NCBI GenBank assembly: GCA_945861415.1
Contig: CAMAUV010000028.1
Span: 1-57,710, forward strand
Length of the DNA: 57,710 bases
Direction: 5' to 3'
From: Akkermansia muciniphila
Lineage (GTDB): Bacteria > Verrucomicrobiota > Verrucomicrobiia > Verrucomicrobiales > V1-33
In this document: piece by piece, positions 1 to 9,414 of the stretch
How the letters are laid out: the number at the start of each line of letters is the position of its first letter
Position numbering within the stretch: position 1 is the stretch's first letter
Notes under the pieces: generated by a model
Seen by the model: only the letters and a program-made list of their open reading frames with translations
Told to the model about the DNA's origin: nothing
Database searches by the model: none
Position numbers and translations under genes: made by a program

Positions 1-155
1 AAATGCTCGACGGCGGCAGCTTCATCAATGCCCGGGACGCCCGCACCGAACTCTTCGCCTACATCGAATCCTACTACAACCTCCACCGCAAACACTCCGC
101 CCTCGACTACCAAACCCCGGCCCAATTCGAGGCCGGAATCCTCAGCCAAAACTAA
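1..155 (+). CDS. IS3-family transposase (OrfB), C-terminal end only
   Basis: This is the last 50 or so residues of a DDE transposase of the IS3 family; the start lies before the window. The reading frame is set by the codon at position 3 and ends at TAA 153-155. The tail carries the family-typical pattern YIESYYNLHRKHSALDYQTP followed by QFEAG, matching the conserved IS3 ending in which a Y-N-x-x-R-x-H-S-A-L motif precedes a P-x-x-F/Y element. Known role of the family: cut-and-copy transposition through a circular intermediate, with OrfA and OrfB usually joined by programmed frameshift. Only the tail is visible, so activity of the element cannot be judged. The likely inverted repeat follows at once. 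Confidence 0.85.
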   Translation, partial: MLDGGSFINARDARTELFAYIESYYNLHRKHSALDYQTPAQFEAGILSQN

Positions 156-197
156 ACAAAAAACGGTCCAGCAATCCGTTGCCTCTCAACGGTCTCA
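1..197 (+). mobile_element. Right end of an IS3-family insertion sequence
   Basis: The element includes the transposase tail and about 40 further bases. The sequence from roughly 163 to 197 reads GGTCCAGCAATCCGTTGCCT and ends TCTCA. A terminal CA is usual for IS3-family right ends, and a GTCCAG-type segment occurs inside many IS150-group repeats. Immediately after 197 the DNA continues the reading frame of a host gene on the minus strand, which places the element boundary at about 197. The left end and any target duplication are outside the window, so the exact border is inferred. Confidence 0.6.
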
Positions 198-433
198 TTT
201 TCGATCTTCATGCTAATGGCGGGTTCCTTCTCGGCGAGTTCTTTGGCCTTCCCTTGGTTCTCGATATGCAGCGCGTGTTAGTAATAATAGTCATCAGTGC
301 CCTGAATGATTTCCTTGAGCACCGCATCGGGATCGGCTGAGAGGGCGGGATTTTCGAGGAAACTGCTTTCCTGAGGGGAGAGGGAGAGCGTGAGCGCGGC
401 GATGAGGCTGGGGAGGGTGAGGTGGAGTTTCAT
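198..433 (-). pseudogene. Decayed secreted-protein gene, cut by the IS element
   Basis: An ATG at 433 (minus strand) opens a frame with a typical signal peptide (MKLHLTLPSLIAALTLS) followed by ENPALSADPDAVLKEIIQ and GTDDYYY. The frame meets TAA at 280-278 after 51 codons. Beyond the stop the same frame still reads like protein (HALHIENQGKAKELAEKEPA) down to about 198, where the insertion sequence begins. Two lesions are therefore visible: a nonsense codon within a run of tyrosine codons, and truncation by the IS. I do not recognise the family with certainty; the segment resembles the start of long exported proteins found in Planctomycetes and Verrucomicrobia. It is unlikely to make a functional product. 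Confidence 0.6.
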
Positions 434-608
434 CTGTTGGAAGTTTGTGAGTGCTGAATGGTGCCATGTTACACGGGCAGCGCCGGGTGCCGCGATTGGA
501 GGTGTAAAGAATATGTCATGAGGGACAGCGCGGGTGGAGCGGCGGCGGGGAGCCCTCCACTCAGGCTCTTGCTGAATCTATTTCCTTAGTGAAAAAGAAA
601 CTCAATCT

Positions 609-1031
609 ATGAAACTAACCGTTTTCGCTCTCGCCGCCTTCCTTTGCTCATGCTCTTCTACGCCCCGTGGTTGGAGCACTGCTCAGAGTGTGGCGGGAGA
701 CCCTTTGAGCGGGGCATGGGGCGGCGAGTGGGTGAGCAGCGTGAATGGTCATCGCGGAAATCTGAAATGTGCCGTGGCGCGCAAATCGGAGGATCTTTGG
801 GAGTTCTGTTACCATGCCTCGTGGGCTCGGATTTTCGGTGCCGGGTTCGTACTCGACGCCGTGGCAAAACCGACTCGACGAGGCAGGTGGACTGTGGAGG
901 CAAAAAAGGACCTTGGCCCTCTGTTTGGCGGAGAATTTCGCAGCGTGGCCACGGTGAGCGACGACACTTTCTCCGCCCGCTATGATTCTGCCGTAGACCG
1001 CGGCACCATGACCATGCAGCGCCTGAAGTAA
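609..1031 (+). CDS. Small secreted lipoprotein of unknown function
   Basis: The product has 140 residues. It starts with a lipoprotein signal peptide, [17 protein letters not shown], with a lipobox-like L-C-S-C in which a cysteine at about position 13 or 15 would be lipidated. The mature part includes [20 protein letters not shown] and a later stretch rich in aromatic residues ([17 protein letters not shown]), and it ends with alternating hydrophobic residues suggesting a small beta-rich domain. I recognise no catalytic motif. It lies 46 bp upstream of the likely folD start on the same strand, so cotranscription is possible. Membrane location is well supported; function is not. Confidence 0.7.
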   Translation: MKLTVFALAAFLCSCSSTPRGWSTAQSVAGDPLSGAWGGEWVSSVNGHRGNLKCAVARKSEDLWEFCYHASWARIFGAGFVLDAVAKPTRRGRWTVEAKKDLGPLFGGEFRSVATVSDDTFSARYDSAVDRGTMTMQRLK

Positions 1032-1077
1032 CAGCCGGCAATTGACGATCCGGTTCTCCCGCCATAACGAGAGCCCT

Positions 1078-1956
1078 ATGACCCTCATTGACGGAAAAGC
1101 AGTTTCCCAAAAAGTTCTCACCGAGTGCGCTGAAAAACTTACCCGCCTTGCTGCGCAGGGCCGTAAACCGGGCCTCGCCGTGGTGCTCGTGGGCGAGGAT
1201 CCGGCGTCTCGGGCTTATGTGGGGTCCAAGGTGAAAACTTGCGCCGAACTGGGGATGCATTCACGCAAGATTGAACTGAAAGCAGCGACTACGCAGCACG
1301 AATTGCTGGCAGTGGTAGAAGAACTGAACTATGATCCGGACATCCATGGAATTTTGGTGCAGTCGCCGCCGCCGCCGCATATTGATGAGACCGCTATCGT
1401 ACGGGCGATTGATCCGCGGAAGGATGTGGATGGATTTCACCCAGTGAATGTAGCGGGGTTGGCCCTCGAAGATGGCGCGGCTTTTGTGCCTTGCACGCCA
1501 CTGGGATGTCAGCGGCTGTTGCTGGAATATAGCATTCCCACCGAAGGAGCCCGAGTCGTCATTATCGGACGCAGCATGATAGTTGGCAAGCCGCTGGCCC
1601 TGCTGCTCATGGCGAAAGGCCGCGGTGGGAATGCCACGGTGACCGTAGCGCACAGCCGCTGCCGCGATCTGCCGGGCGTGTGCCGCGAGGCGGATATCCT
1701 AATCGCGGCCATTGGGCGACCTGGTTTCGTGACTTCTGATTTTGTGAAAGAGGGCGCTGTGGTTATCGATGTGGGCATCAACCGGGTGGATGATGCCTCG
1801 GCCAAAAACGGCTACCGCATCGTGGGCGATGTGAACTTTGAAGAAGTGGCGCCGAAGTGCTCGGCCATCACGCCCGTGCCCGGAGGAGTGGGCCCAATGA
1901 CCATTGCCATGCTGATCAGCAATACGCTCAAAGCGGAGCGGCTCATCCACGGTTGA
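1078..1956 (+). CDS. folD: Methylenetetrahydrofolate dehydrogenase / cyclohydrolase
   Basis: FolD interconverts 5,10-methylene-, 5,10-methenyl- and 10-formyl-tetrahydrofolate in the cytoplasm, feeding purine and formyl-methionine synthesis. The product is 292 residues, the usual size. Visible motifs are [14 protein letters not shown] with the catalytic lysine, the VQSPPPPH segment that corresponds to the usual VQLPLP active-site loop, [10 protein letters not shown], the nucleotide-binding [15 protein letters not shown], and the C-terminal [15 protein letters not shown]. The Q-S-P-P-P-P reading in place of Q-L-P-L-P is a mild departure. I chose ATG 1078 over the in-frame ATG at 1042 because homology starts there ([10 protein letters not shown]) and a GAGAG lies a few bases upstream. 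The gene may share a transcript with the preceding lipoprotein gene. Confidence 0.95.
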   Translation: MTLIDGKAVSQKVLTECAEKLTRLAAQGRKPGLAVVLVGEDPASRAYVGSKVKTCAELGMHSRKIELKAATTQHELLAVVEELNYDPDIHGILVQSPPPPHIDETAIVRAIDPRKDVDGFHPVNVAGLALEDGAAFVPCTPLGCQRLLLEYSIPTEGARVVIIGRSMIVGKPLALLLMAKGRGGNATVTVAHSRCRDLPGVCREADILIAAIGRPGFVTSDFVKEGAVVIDVGINRVDDASAKNGYRIVGDVNFEEVAPKCSAITPVPGGVGPMTIAMLISNTLKAERLIHG

Positions 1957-1986
1957 TTCGGGTAAAGTAGCATCTTGGCGACGGTC

Positions 1987-2866
1987 TGCGTTGTGGACCG
2001 GCGACGAAATGGTAGCTGGTCGTCTCACAGCCTACGATCCGGCCACCGGCGAGGAGAAGGGGCTTACTAACAGGTTTTCCCTCAAGACCATCGCGCAGCC
2101 GGTGAGTGGGGCGGCTTTCTCTTTGCGTCCGCAGCCATGCTGGGAGGAGTGGCCGACGATCAGCCGGACCCGGAACCGTTTTGGAAGGCGATGCTACACT
2201 TTGATGCAGGCAAGGATGGCAAAGTTGCCTGCAGCGAGATCACGGGGAGCTTTACATTTCCGCTGCAGCCAAAATTGCTGCCGGGCCATCCGAGGTTCTG
2301 TATTACGCACCCTGAAGACGAAACTCAGCAAAAGAAACGCCAGCACGACACTTTCGGATGGATTGATAAAGACCGCGACGATTCATGGACGGGATGAGTT
2401 TTTCGCGAACTTGAAGTTCGATCGCGGAAAACCGAAGATTGTTGCCATTAGGCCCGGCCGCACGGGTGAGGTCATAGAGTCGCAGATTGCGTGGGAACTG
2501 AGGTGAAAAATTCCAGAGATTCCCACTCCGGTCTATCACAAGGAACGCCTTTACCTTGTCCTCAGCGGCGGCCTGCTTTCCTGCGCGGATGCCCGGGATG
2601 GCAGGGTGATCTATACCGAGCGATTCGGAGCGCCGGGGCAGTAGAGCGCCTCGCCCGTGATTTCCGGGGATCATCTCTATCTTGTTTTCAATCCTGTCAC
2701 GGTCTCCGTGTTGAAAACCGGCGACACCTTTGCAGAGTCCGCCCGGTTTGAACTTGGCGAACAGGCCTTCGTTACGTCTTCATTTTATGAGACCACAGTA
2801 TACCTCCACAAGCGGTCGCACCTGTTGGCTTTCCGGGCTCAGGGAAATGGGCCGAAGAAGCCATGA
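1987..2866 (+). pseudogene. Decayed PQQ-like beta-propeller protein with an EF-hand
   Basis: Pieces of one protein appear in order but in different frames. They are LTAYDPATGEEKG near 2020-2060; MLGGVADDQPDPEPFWKAML through FGWIDKDRDDSWTG at 2137-2397; DEFFANLKFDRGKPKIVAIR near 2395-2450; then TPVYHKERLYLVLSGGLLSC to the end near 2866. The last part holds an in-frame TAG at about 2642-2644. The repeated pattern of short strands ending in L-Y-L-V or V-Y-L is that of BamB/PQQ-like propellers, and WIDKDRDDSWTG plus DEF, joined across a frameshift, is an EF-hand loop. There are at least two frame changes and one stop, and no start region, so this is a pseudogene. The ancestor was probably a secreted PVC propeller like the one at 18921. 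Confidence 0.75.
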
Positions 2867-3131
2867 CCATAACACGGCGCAGCCGGAAGTAAAAGAACTG
2901 CCTGAGCTATGGTGACAGGTGGGCCGGGAATGACGAAGCCCGAAATGCGCCGTAAACCTCTTCACTTTCCCCTAATGGGGTGCTAAATTCGGGTGCTGCG
3001 CACAGATTGCGCAATTTTTGGACTACACTTTCCTTTGTATGATAACTGTAATTGCCCGTGGGGGCCGCTGGTCACGATAAATATTCCAGTGAAAGCCCGT
3101 TTCTATAGCCCGATGGTCAGGTGAGAACTGA

Positions 3132-5675
3132 TTAGGCCTGTTCGATCCCGGCTGCCGCCGGTTCCGGCGCGGGTGGGGGAACGGAATCCTCCACGCTGAA
3201 CTTTAAGGTTTTCTCGCCTTCTTGGCGCGTGATCTTAACGAGGTCACCGGGTTTCACATCTCCGCGCAGGAGGTGCTCGGCGAAGGGATCTTCAAGGTGC
3301 TTTTCTACGGCGCGCCGCATCGGGCGGGCACCATACTGCGGGTCGTAGCCCTCCTCAATGAGCAGTCCCTTAGCGGAGTCGTCGAGCAGCACGCTGATGT
3401 TCTTGTCCTTCACGCGCTTGAGCACCTTGTCGATTTCGAGGTCCACGATGCAGATGAGGTCGGACTTCTCCAGCATGTGGAAGACGATCATGTCGTCCAT
3501 TCGGTTGAGGAACTCCGGTTTGAACTGGCGCTTCGCCTGCTCGTGAATCTTCTCCTTCATTGAGTCGTAGTCGTTACTGTCGGCACTGAGAGCACCGAAG
3601 CCAATGACGCTCTGCTTCTTGATCAGCTCGGCGCCGACGTTGGAAGTGAGGATGATGATGGAGTTCCGGAAATCGACTTTGCGGCCGAAGCTGTCCGTGA
3701 GCGTGCCTTCCTCAAGGATCTGGAGGAGCAGGTGCATCACATCTGGGTGTGCCTTTTCGATCTCGTCAAAAAGCACCACGCTGTAAGGACGCCGGCGCAC
3801 GGCTTCGCTGAGCTGCCCGCCCTCCTCATAACCCACATATCCCGGAGGGCTACCGATAAGGCGGCTGGCGGAGAACTTCTCCATGTATTCGGACATGTCG
3901 AGTTGGATGAGTGCGTCTCCATCTCCGAACATGAATTCGGCGAGGTTGCGCGCGAGGAAAGTTTTGCCAACCCCCGTGGGCCCAAGAAACATGAATGATC
4001 CGATAGGGCGGCGCGGGTCTTTTAGGTCGGCGCGGCTGCGGCGGAGTGCCTTGGAAATAGCGGCGACCGCGTGGTCCTGGCCAATGACCTTTCCGCGCAG
4101 TTCCTGGTCCATCTTAAGAAGCTTTTGCGTTTCCTTTTCCTCCATTCGGGTGAGCGGTACGCCTGTCCATTTGCTAACCACAGCCATCACCTCCTCGAGG
4201 CCGACGACCACCCGCTTCTCCTCGTTGGACTGTTTCCACTCGGCGATGGTGTTCTCCAGATTCTTGCGTGCTGTGCGCTCGTCGTCGCGCAGTTTGGCGG
4301 CTTTCTCGAAATCTTGGTCCTTGATGGCGCGCTCCTTGTCCACCTTAATCACATCGATGTCGACTTCGAGATCCTTGAGCTTTGGAGGACGCGTCATGGA
4401 TGCAATGCGTGAACGGGATCCGGCTTCGTCCATTATGTCGATGGCCTTGTCCGGCAAGAAACGCCCGGTGAGGTAGCGGGAGGAAAGCTTGACGCAGTTC
4501 TCGATGGCCTCGTCGGTGTAGACTGCCTTGTGGTGGGTTTCGTATTTGTGCTTGATACCCATCAGAATCTTGATGGCATCATTCTGGTTGGGCTCATTGA
4601 CTTTCACCTGCTGGAAGCGGCGCTCGAGGGCGGAGTCCTTCTCAATATACTTGCGGTATTCGTTGAGGGTGGTGGCCCCCACGCACTGGAGTTCGCCGCG
4701 GCTCAGAGCGGGCTTGATGATGTTGCTGGCGTCCATGGCGCCCTCTGCGCTGCCGGCACCCACGATGGTGTGCAGTTCGTCAATGAAGAGGATGACGTTT
4801 TTGCTCTTCCGGATTTCATCCATCACCGCCTTGATGCGCTCTTCAAACTGACCGCGGTATTTGGTCCCAGCCACCATGAGCGCGAGGTCAAGGGTAACGA
4901 CCCGCTTATCACGGAGGATTTCGGGCACATTGCCGCTCACGATTTCCTGAGCGAGGCCTTCGACGATGGCGGTCTTGCCAACACCGGCTTCACCAATGAG
5001 CACGGGGTTGTTTTTGGTGCGACGGCACAGGATTTGGATGACGCGCTCAATTTCCTCCGAGCGCCCGATCACAGGGTCCAATTCGGATTTGTGGGCGAGT
5101 TCTGTGAGATCGCGGCCAAAAGCTTTCAGAGCAGGCGTCTTGCCGTTGCCCTGCTTTTTCTCGTTGCCGGCAGACTGATTGCCTGCGGAGGCCTCTTGGA
5201 AGCTTTCGCCTTCGCTGACCTCTTCTTCGCTTGGGGTGAAATTGGGGTCCAGTTCCTTCAGGATTTCATTGCGGGTTCGCTCGATGTCTATGTCCAGACT
5301 CTTGAGCACGTGCGCGGCCACACCTTCCCCTTCGCGGAGAAGCCCAAGGAGGATATGCTCGGTGCCCACGTAACTGTGGTTCAGGGCCCTGGCCTCCTTG
5401 CTTGCCAGCGCGAGCACCTTCTTCACCCGTGGGGTGTAGGGAATATTACCCACCATTTTGCTTTCCTGACCGATCCCCACCTGCTTTTCCACTTCCATGC
5501 GGACGGTTTCAAGCTCAAGCCCGAGTTTCAGAAGCACATTGACCGCTACGCCCTGGCCCAACTTGATGAGACCGAGGAGTAAATGCTCAGTACCCACATA
5601 GTTGTGGCTGAACCGGTCTGCTTCCTTGCGGGCAAGGGCTAGGACCTGCTGGGCTCTGGGAGTGAAGTTGTTCAT
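3132..5675 (-). CDS. clpC: ATP-dependent Clp protease ATP-binding subunit ClpC
   Basis: ClpC is the Hsp100 unfoldase that feeds substrates to ClpP. The product is 847 residues from [10 protein letters not shown], the normal length; an upstream extension to 5879 is open but lacks family sequence, so I start at ATG 5675. Domains in order: two Clp_N repeats (about 1-145, each with an [12 protein letters not shown] or [12 protein letters not shown] pattern), an acidic linker, AAA module 1 with Walker A GEAGVGKT (about residue 225) and Walker B VILFIDE, a UVR-type coiled-coil insertion ([14 protein letters not shown]), and AAA module 2 with Walker A GPTGVGKT and Walker [15 protein letters not shown], followed by a sensor-2 region with [10 protein letters not shown]. 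The UVR motif and Clp_N pair distinguish ClpC from ClpA and ClpB. No clpP or mcsAB lies next to it. It appears to be a single-gene unit. Confidence 0.97.
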   Translation of the reverse strand: MNNFTPRAQQVLALARKEADRFSHNYVGTEHLLLGLIKLGQGVAVNVLLKLGLELETVRMEVEKQVGIGQESKMVGNIPYTPRVKKVLALASKEARALNHSYVGTEHILLGLLREGEGVAAHVLKSLDIDIERTRNEILKELDPNFTPSEEEVSEGESFQEASAGNQSAGNEKKQGNGKTPALKAFGRDLTELAHKSELDPVIGRSEEIERVIQILCRRTKNNPVLIGEAGVGKTAIVEGLAQEIVSGNVPEILRDKRVVTLDLALMVAGTKYRGQFEERIKAVMDEIRKSKNVILFIDELHTIVGAGSAEGAMDASNIIKPALSRGELQCVGATTLNEYRKYIEKDSALERRFQQVKVNEPNQNDAIKILMGIKHKYETHHKAVYTDEAIENCVKLSSRYLTGRFLPDKAIDIMDEAGSRSRIASMTRPPKLKDLEVDIDVIKVDKERAIKDQDFEKAAKLRDDERTARKNLENTIAEWKQSNEEKRVVVGLEEVMAVVSKWTGVPLTRMEEKETQKLLKMDQELRGKVIGQDHAVAAISKALRRSRADLKDPRRPIGSFMFLGPTGVGKTFLARNLAEFMFGDGDALIQLDMSEYMEKFSASRLIGSPPGYVGYEEGGQLSEAVRRRPYSVVLFDEIEKAHPDVMHLLLQILEEGTLTDSFGRKVDFRNSIIILTSNVGAELIKKQSVIGFGALSADSNDYDSMKEKIHEQAKRQFKPEFLNRMDDMIVFHMLEKSDLICIVDLEIDKVLKRVKDKNISVLLDDSAKGLLIEEGYDPQYGARPMRRAVEKHLEDPFAEHLLRGDVKPGDLVKITRQEGEKTLKFSVEDSVPPPAPEPAAAGIEQA

Positions 5676-5992
5676 CGGTGAATTTGGAGGTGGAGGGGAA
5701 CGCGCCGCCCGGGAGAGGTTTTGTCTGGCCAAACTGGGTGCTATGAGCATAATTACGCCCCCGCTACCCGCTTTGCAACCCGCGCGAGGAGAAAATTCCA
5801 GACAGGTCAAAGGGGATTTAACGGTTGCTGTCCGGCTGCGGACTCCCCCGCAAAGAAGTAGTGCTAAAGCTGAAATCAAAAACGCCGCCTCGGGACGGCG
5901 TTACTTCCAGAATGCTCCCGCAACAAGCATCTAGCCAAAATAATAGCTTTGCTTAACATCCCGCCGCTATGTCTTCGACCACCTTTGTCGGC

Positions 5993-6069
5993 CGCCTGCA
6001 GACCGCCTGCAGACCGCCTGCAGGCCGCCTGCAGACCGCCTGCAGACCGCCTGCAGACCGCCTGCAGAC
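5993..6069. repeat. Seven tandem copies of an 11-bp unit
   Basis: The unit is CGCCTGCAGAC, repeated seven times head to tail with one variant (third copy ends GC instead of AC) and a partial eighth unit. Each copy contains the 6-bp palindrome CTGCAG. Eleven base pairs is close to one helical turn, so the palindromes face the same side of the DNA. Because 11 is not a multiple of three, all three frames read through as an 11-residue pattern, which creates several spurious ORFs. It lies in the gene-poor interval between the clpC start and the pheT end. Confidence 0.95.
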
Positions 6070-6079
6070 CGCCGCCCTT

Positions 6080-6720
6080 ATCCTTGGCGGCAGAGCCCTT
6101 TCGCTCATTGATCTTGGCACCGGAGGCGCAGTCAGCGCTGCCGCAGGCATGAGCCCTTTTCTCCTCGGCCTCGCCACGAACAAGGACGACCGCAACATAG
6201 CCCACGAGAAACAAAACTCTTCCTTCATGGTCGGCGACAGCCCCACGGCGGATTCTTCCCCATCGAAGGAAACCATCACTGGACCCTGATGTCAGTTCAG
6301 CGTGTATTCTAGCGTCTTTGGCAACAAAGCCCGCTTTAATGGAGGCAAAGGCATCGAACGCGTCGATGTGCATCGCCATTATGTTCGCGTCGCTCTATCT
6401 CGGATTCCGCCGCAAAAGGCTCTCCACGTGGTCTTCGCCGATGTCGTGGTCTCGCTTTCAGCTGGATTTCTGCTCCTTCCTTTCTGGGGAGAGGATCTCT
6501 CCATCGCCGTCTGGGTCAGTTATCTCGTGCCGCGCGGTGTCGTGGACTACGACAGCGTGGTGCTTTCGACGTATCCCGAAGCACTTTTGATCAATAGAAC
6601 CCGCAGAGCATAGCCGCAATTCGTGAAGCGGTGGTGTCGGTGGTTCTGAGAAGGATTCGCGCCAATCTGATAACCATCAGTCCTGCCGCCGCTGGGAGGC
6701 ATAGCAACCGGTGTCGTTAT
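6080..6720 (+). pseudogene. Eroded coding region, possibly a plsY (acyl-phosphate glycerol-3-phosphate acyltransferase) remnant
   Basis: No intact gene fits this stretch, but fragments resembling PlsY occur in the right order on the plus strand in changing frames. They are a G-T-G-containing segment (IDLGTGGAVSAAAG, near 6105), GGFFPIEGNHHWTL near 6250-6290 (compare the G-x-F-x-x-x-G-H region), FNGGKGIE near 6334-6357 (compare F-x-G-G-K-G-V/I-A-T), hydrophobic runs around 6420-6520, and VVSVVLRRIRANL near 6620-6665 (compare the R-H-R-x-N-I element). The distance from GGKG to the RxRANL element is about 100 codons, close to intact PlsY. Stops and frame changes separate the pieces. The identification is tentative; the region could be unrelated decayed DNA. 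Confidence 0.3.
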
Positions 6721-6799
6721 CAACGTCTATCGTGCCCTGCCTATTCGGCACCGTAGAGGAGTGGCGAAGGCATCGAAAACAGCGGGCCGGACAGCTAGT

Positions 6800-9163
6800 C
6801 TACCGGACGCTAACGGGGAGAGCTTTCTTGAGGGCTTCGAGCACGGTGGTGTGGGCAGTGTCCACCTCCTTGGTCTCCAGCGTGCGTTCTTTGTGACGAT
6901 AACTTAGGCGCCAGGCAACGGATTTTTTTCCTTCGCCGAGATGAAAGACGTCGAAGAGTTCAGCCCCTGTATAGAGGGGTTCTTTTACGCTGGCGAAGAA
7001 GTCTTCGAATTTGGCGTGTGGGGTGTCGGCGGCGACTTCCAAAGCGACGTCTCGGGTGACGCCTGGGAAGCGCGGCATGTCCTCGAATTTCACTTCGCGG
7101 CTCAGTGCTTTTTGCAGGGCGGTGGTATCGATTTCTGCGACATGGACGGGATGGCGTGCGTTCATGCTGCGCTCGCGGGAGGGGAACAGGCGTCCGCTGA
7201 GGCCAACGCTTTTGCCGTTAACTTGGACGGTGGCGGCGGTGAGAAGGGCGGGGGATTTGACGGGCTTGAATTTGACGGTCGCGCCAGGACAGAGAGCGTC
7301 GATGAGGCCGCGGAGGTCAGCGATGTCAGCGGCCGCGGGTTCCTTTAAGTTCCATGCGCTGTCGCTGATGGGTCCGCTGAGGAGGATGCCGAGCACGTCT
7401 TTTTCCAAGGGCTTGTCGTCAGGCGTACGGTTGAAGATGGTGCCGGCCTCGAAGAAGCGTAGGCTTTCCCGGCCCATTCGGATGTTCCGCTCGGCGCTGG
7501 CGAGCAAGCCAGGGAGCACGCTGGGACGCATGTGCGTGTGGTCATCGCTGATAGGGTTTTTCAGCGGCAGGGGATTGATGGGCGCAGGATTAGTGCCTAA
7601 CACATCGGAGAGCTGGGCGATGGAGATGAGTTTAATGGTCTGCACTTCCCACACGCCGCGGGTGGCGAGACCGCTTCGGAGGTTCATCCGGAAGTCGTAG
7701 AATTCATCGGCGGGGCTTTCTTCGGCGAAGAGGGCGGCTCCGGCGGCTGGCAGACGGGCGATGCCATACACCCGGGCCACTTCCTCCACGAGATCAACAG
7801 AGCGCGGGAGATCGAGTCGCCATGTTGGCGGCTGCCATCCGGCGGCGGTGTGGTGTAGGCCCAGGCTGGTGAGAATTTTGGCGATTTCTTCGTCGCTGAT
7901 CGCGGCTCCGAGCAGGCGGCGGCAGCGGTCGTTGTCGAGAGGAACTGCGGAAGGTGCGGCTGGTGGAGAGCCGGCGATGAGTAGGACCTCTTCGGCAGTG
8001 CCGCCCGCGAGTTCGATAATGAGGCGCGTGGCCAGTGCGCTGGCTCCGGTGACTTGCTGCGGATCCACGCCGCGCTCGAAGCGGTAGCTGCTGTCGCTGA
8101 CGAGTCCAAGGCGGCGGCTAGTGCGGCGCACGGCGGTGGTCTGAAAATAGGCGGATTCAAGGATCACGGCGGTGGTGCCGTCTGTCACGCCGGAGTGCTC
8201 GCCGCCCATCACGCCGGCTAGGGCAACGGGCTTGCTTTGATCTGCAATGACGAGGTCGCCACAGTCGAGAGTATATTCCTTGCCGTCGAGCGCCGTGAAT
8301 TTTTCGCCATCGGCAGCACGGCGCACGATGATGCCGCCGCTTAGCTGAGAGGCATCAAAAACGTGGAGGGGTTGTCCCATTTCCATGAGGACGTAGTTGG
8401 TGATGTCCACGATATTGTTGATCGGGCGGAGTCCGATACTTTGGAGTTTGCGTTGGAGCCACTGGGGGCTGGACGCGACCTTTATGCCACGGATGCAGCG
8501 CGCGGTATAGAATGGGCAGAGCGCAGTGTCATTGATGCGCAGTTCGTCCGCCGCGGCGGCGCGGTGCGGGGTGCCAACGGCAGTGTGCGATGGCGGACCG
8601 TTGAGCGGCAAGCCCGCGAGGGCACCGAGTTCACGGGCCATACCGAGGTGCGAGAGAAGGTCCGGACGGTTGGGAGTAATCTCTACTTCAAATATGGTGT
8701 CGGTGTCCACCAATTCGTGCAGAGGACGGCCGACTGGCGCATCTGGCGGCAGAATCATGAGGCCTTCATGGTCGTCGCCGAAACCCAGTTCTCGCGCACT
8801 GCACATCATGCCTTGGCTGACTACGCCACGCAGTTTGCTTTCTTTGATCTCAAAATTGCCCGGCATTACGGCACCGGGGAGGGCGAGAGGGACTTTATCG
8901 CCGGGTTGGAAATTCATCGCTCCGCATATGATCTGTCGCGGTGCTTCCGTGCCGTCGTCCACCTGACAGAGGCGTAGCTTGTCGGCATTCGGGTGCTGTT
9001 CGAAGGACTTGACGATGGCGATGACGACTTTATCGCTTCGGAGTCCACGCTCGACGATGCCTTCCACTTCCACGCCGGCGAAGGTGAGGAGGTCGGCTAG
9101 TTCCGTTATGGGGCGTGCGCCAATGTCGAGATGATCTGAGAGCCAAGAGAGAGAGACTTTCAT
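6800..9163 (-). CDS. pheT: Phenylalanine--tRNA ligase beta subunit
   Basis: PheT is the structural and tRNA-binding subunit of the alpha2-beta2 phenylalanyl-tRNA synthetase. The product is 787 residues, the usual size, starting at ATG 9163 (MKVSLSWLSDHLDI); the frame is open further upstream but without family sequence. Domains: tRNA-binding OB fold (about 40-150, with VVIAIVKSFEQHPNADKLRL), B3/B4 editing domain (about 210-380, with NRPDLLSHLGMARELG), B5 domain (about 400-475), the catalytic-like core, and a C-terminal FDX-ACB anticodon-binding domain (FPGVTRDVALEV through KERTLETKEVD). The partner gene pheS is not adjacent: it lies at 46042-47058 on the same strand, an unusual separation. 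No other gene is close enough downstream to form an operon. Confidence 0.97.
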   Translation of the reverse strand: MKVSLSWLSDHLDIGARPITELADLLTFAGVEVEGIVERGLRSDKVVIAIVKSFEQHPNADKLRLCQVDDGTEAPRQIICGAMNFQPGDKVPLALPGAVMPGNFEIKESKLRGVVSQGMMCSARELGFGDDHEGLMILPPDAPVGRPLHELVDTDTIFEVEITPNRPDLLSHLGMARELGALAGLPLNGPPSHTAVGTPHRAAAADELRINDTALCPFYTARCIRGIKVASSPQWLQRKLQSIGLRPINNIVDITNYVLMEMGQPLHVFDASQLSGGIIVRRAADGEKFTALDGKEYTLDCGDLVIADQSKPVALAGVMGGEHSGVTDGTTAVILESAYFQTTAVRRTSRRLGLVSDSSYRFERGVDPQQVTGASALATRLIIELAGGTAEEVLLIAGSPPAAPSAVPLDNDRCRRLLGAAISDEEIAKILTSLGLHHTAAGWQPPTWRLDLPRSVDLVEEVARVYGIARLPAAGAALFAEESPADEFYDFRMNLRSGLATRGVWEVQTIKLISIAQLSDVLGTNPAPINPLPLKNPISDDHTHMRPSVLPGLLASAERNIRMGRESLRFFEAGTIFNRTPDDKPLEKDVLGILLSGPISDSAWNLKEPAAADIADLRGLIDALCPGATVKFKPVKSPALLTAATVQVNGKSVGLSGRLFPSRERSMNARHPVHVAEIDTTALQKALSREVKFEDMPRFPGVTRDVALEVAADTPHAKFEDFFASVKEPLYTGAELFDVFHLGEGKKSVAWRLSYRHKERTLETKEVDTAHTTVLEALKKALPVSVR

Positions 9164-9414
9164 GCGTATTGAGTGTGATGTGAAAAGTGAAACCCGCGGT
9201 GAGGCAGGGGAGCGGGCGGCGCCGGATTTCTGCCTCAAGGCAGCGAGGAGCAGACGATTCCGACTTCCCCGGGTAGATCTAATAATGGCCGCGCCCCGGC
9301 GGGCAAGCACGGAGTCCATGCTGACCTCATGTATGATCGCAAAAGCGATTGCGGACCGCGAGGTGATTCCTTAATTAGGAATTATTCCGTTTCTCAGCAC
9401 TGAACCGGCTGCTC

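Noticed and set aside
648..1260. Minus-strand ORFs of 157 and 200 codons over the lipoprotein and folD start
   Set aside because: They lie antisense to two genes with clear signal peptide or enzyme motifs and have no coding features of their own.
4530..5582. Long plus-strand ORF (350 codons) antisense to clpC
   Set aside because: It mirrors the highly conserved clpC coding sequence, has no recognisable domain and its length is explained by the codon bias of the opposite strand.
5993..6069. CRISPR array
   Set aside because: The units are only 11 bp, directly adjacent without spacers, and there are no cas genes.
5949..6379. Overlapping ORFs through the 11-bp repeat on both strands
   Set aside because: An 11-bp repeat without stops opens all frames; the peptides are simple iterations and not evidence of a gene.
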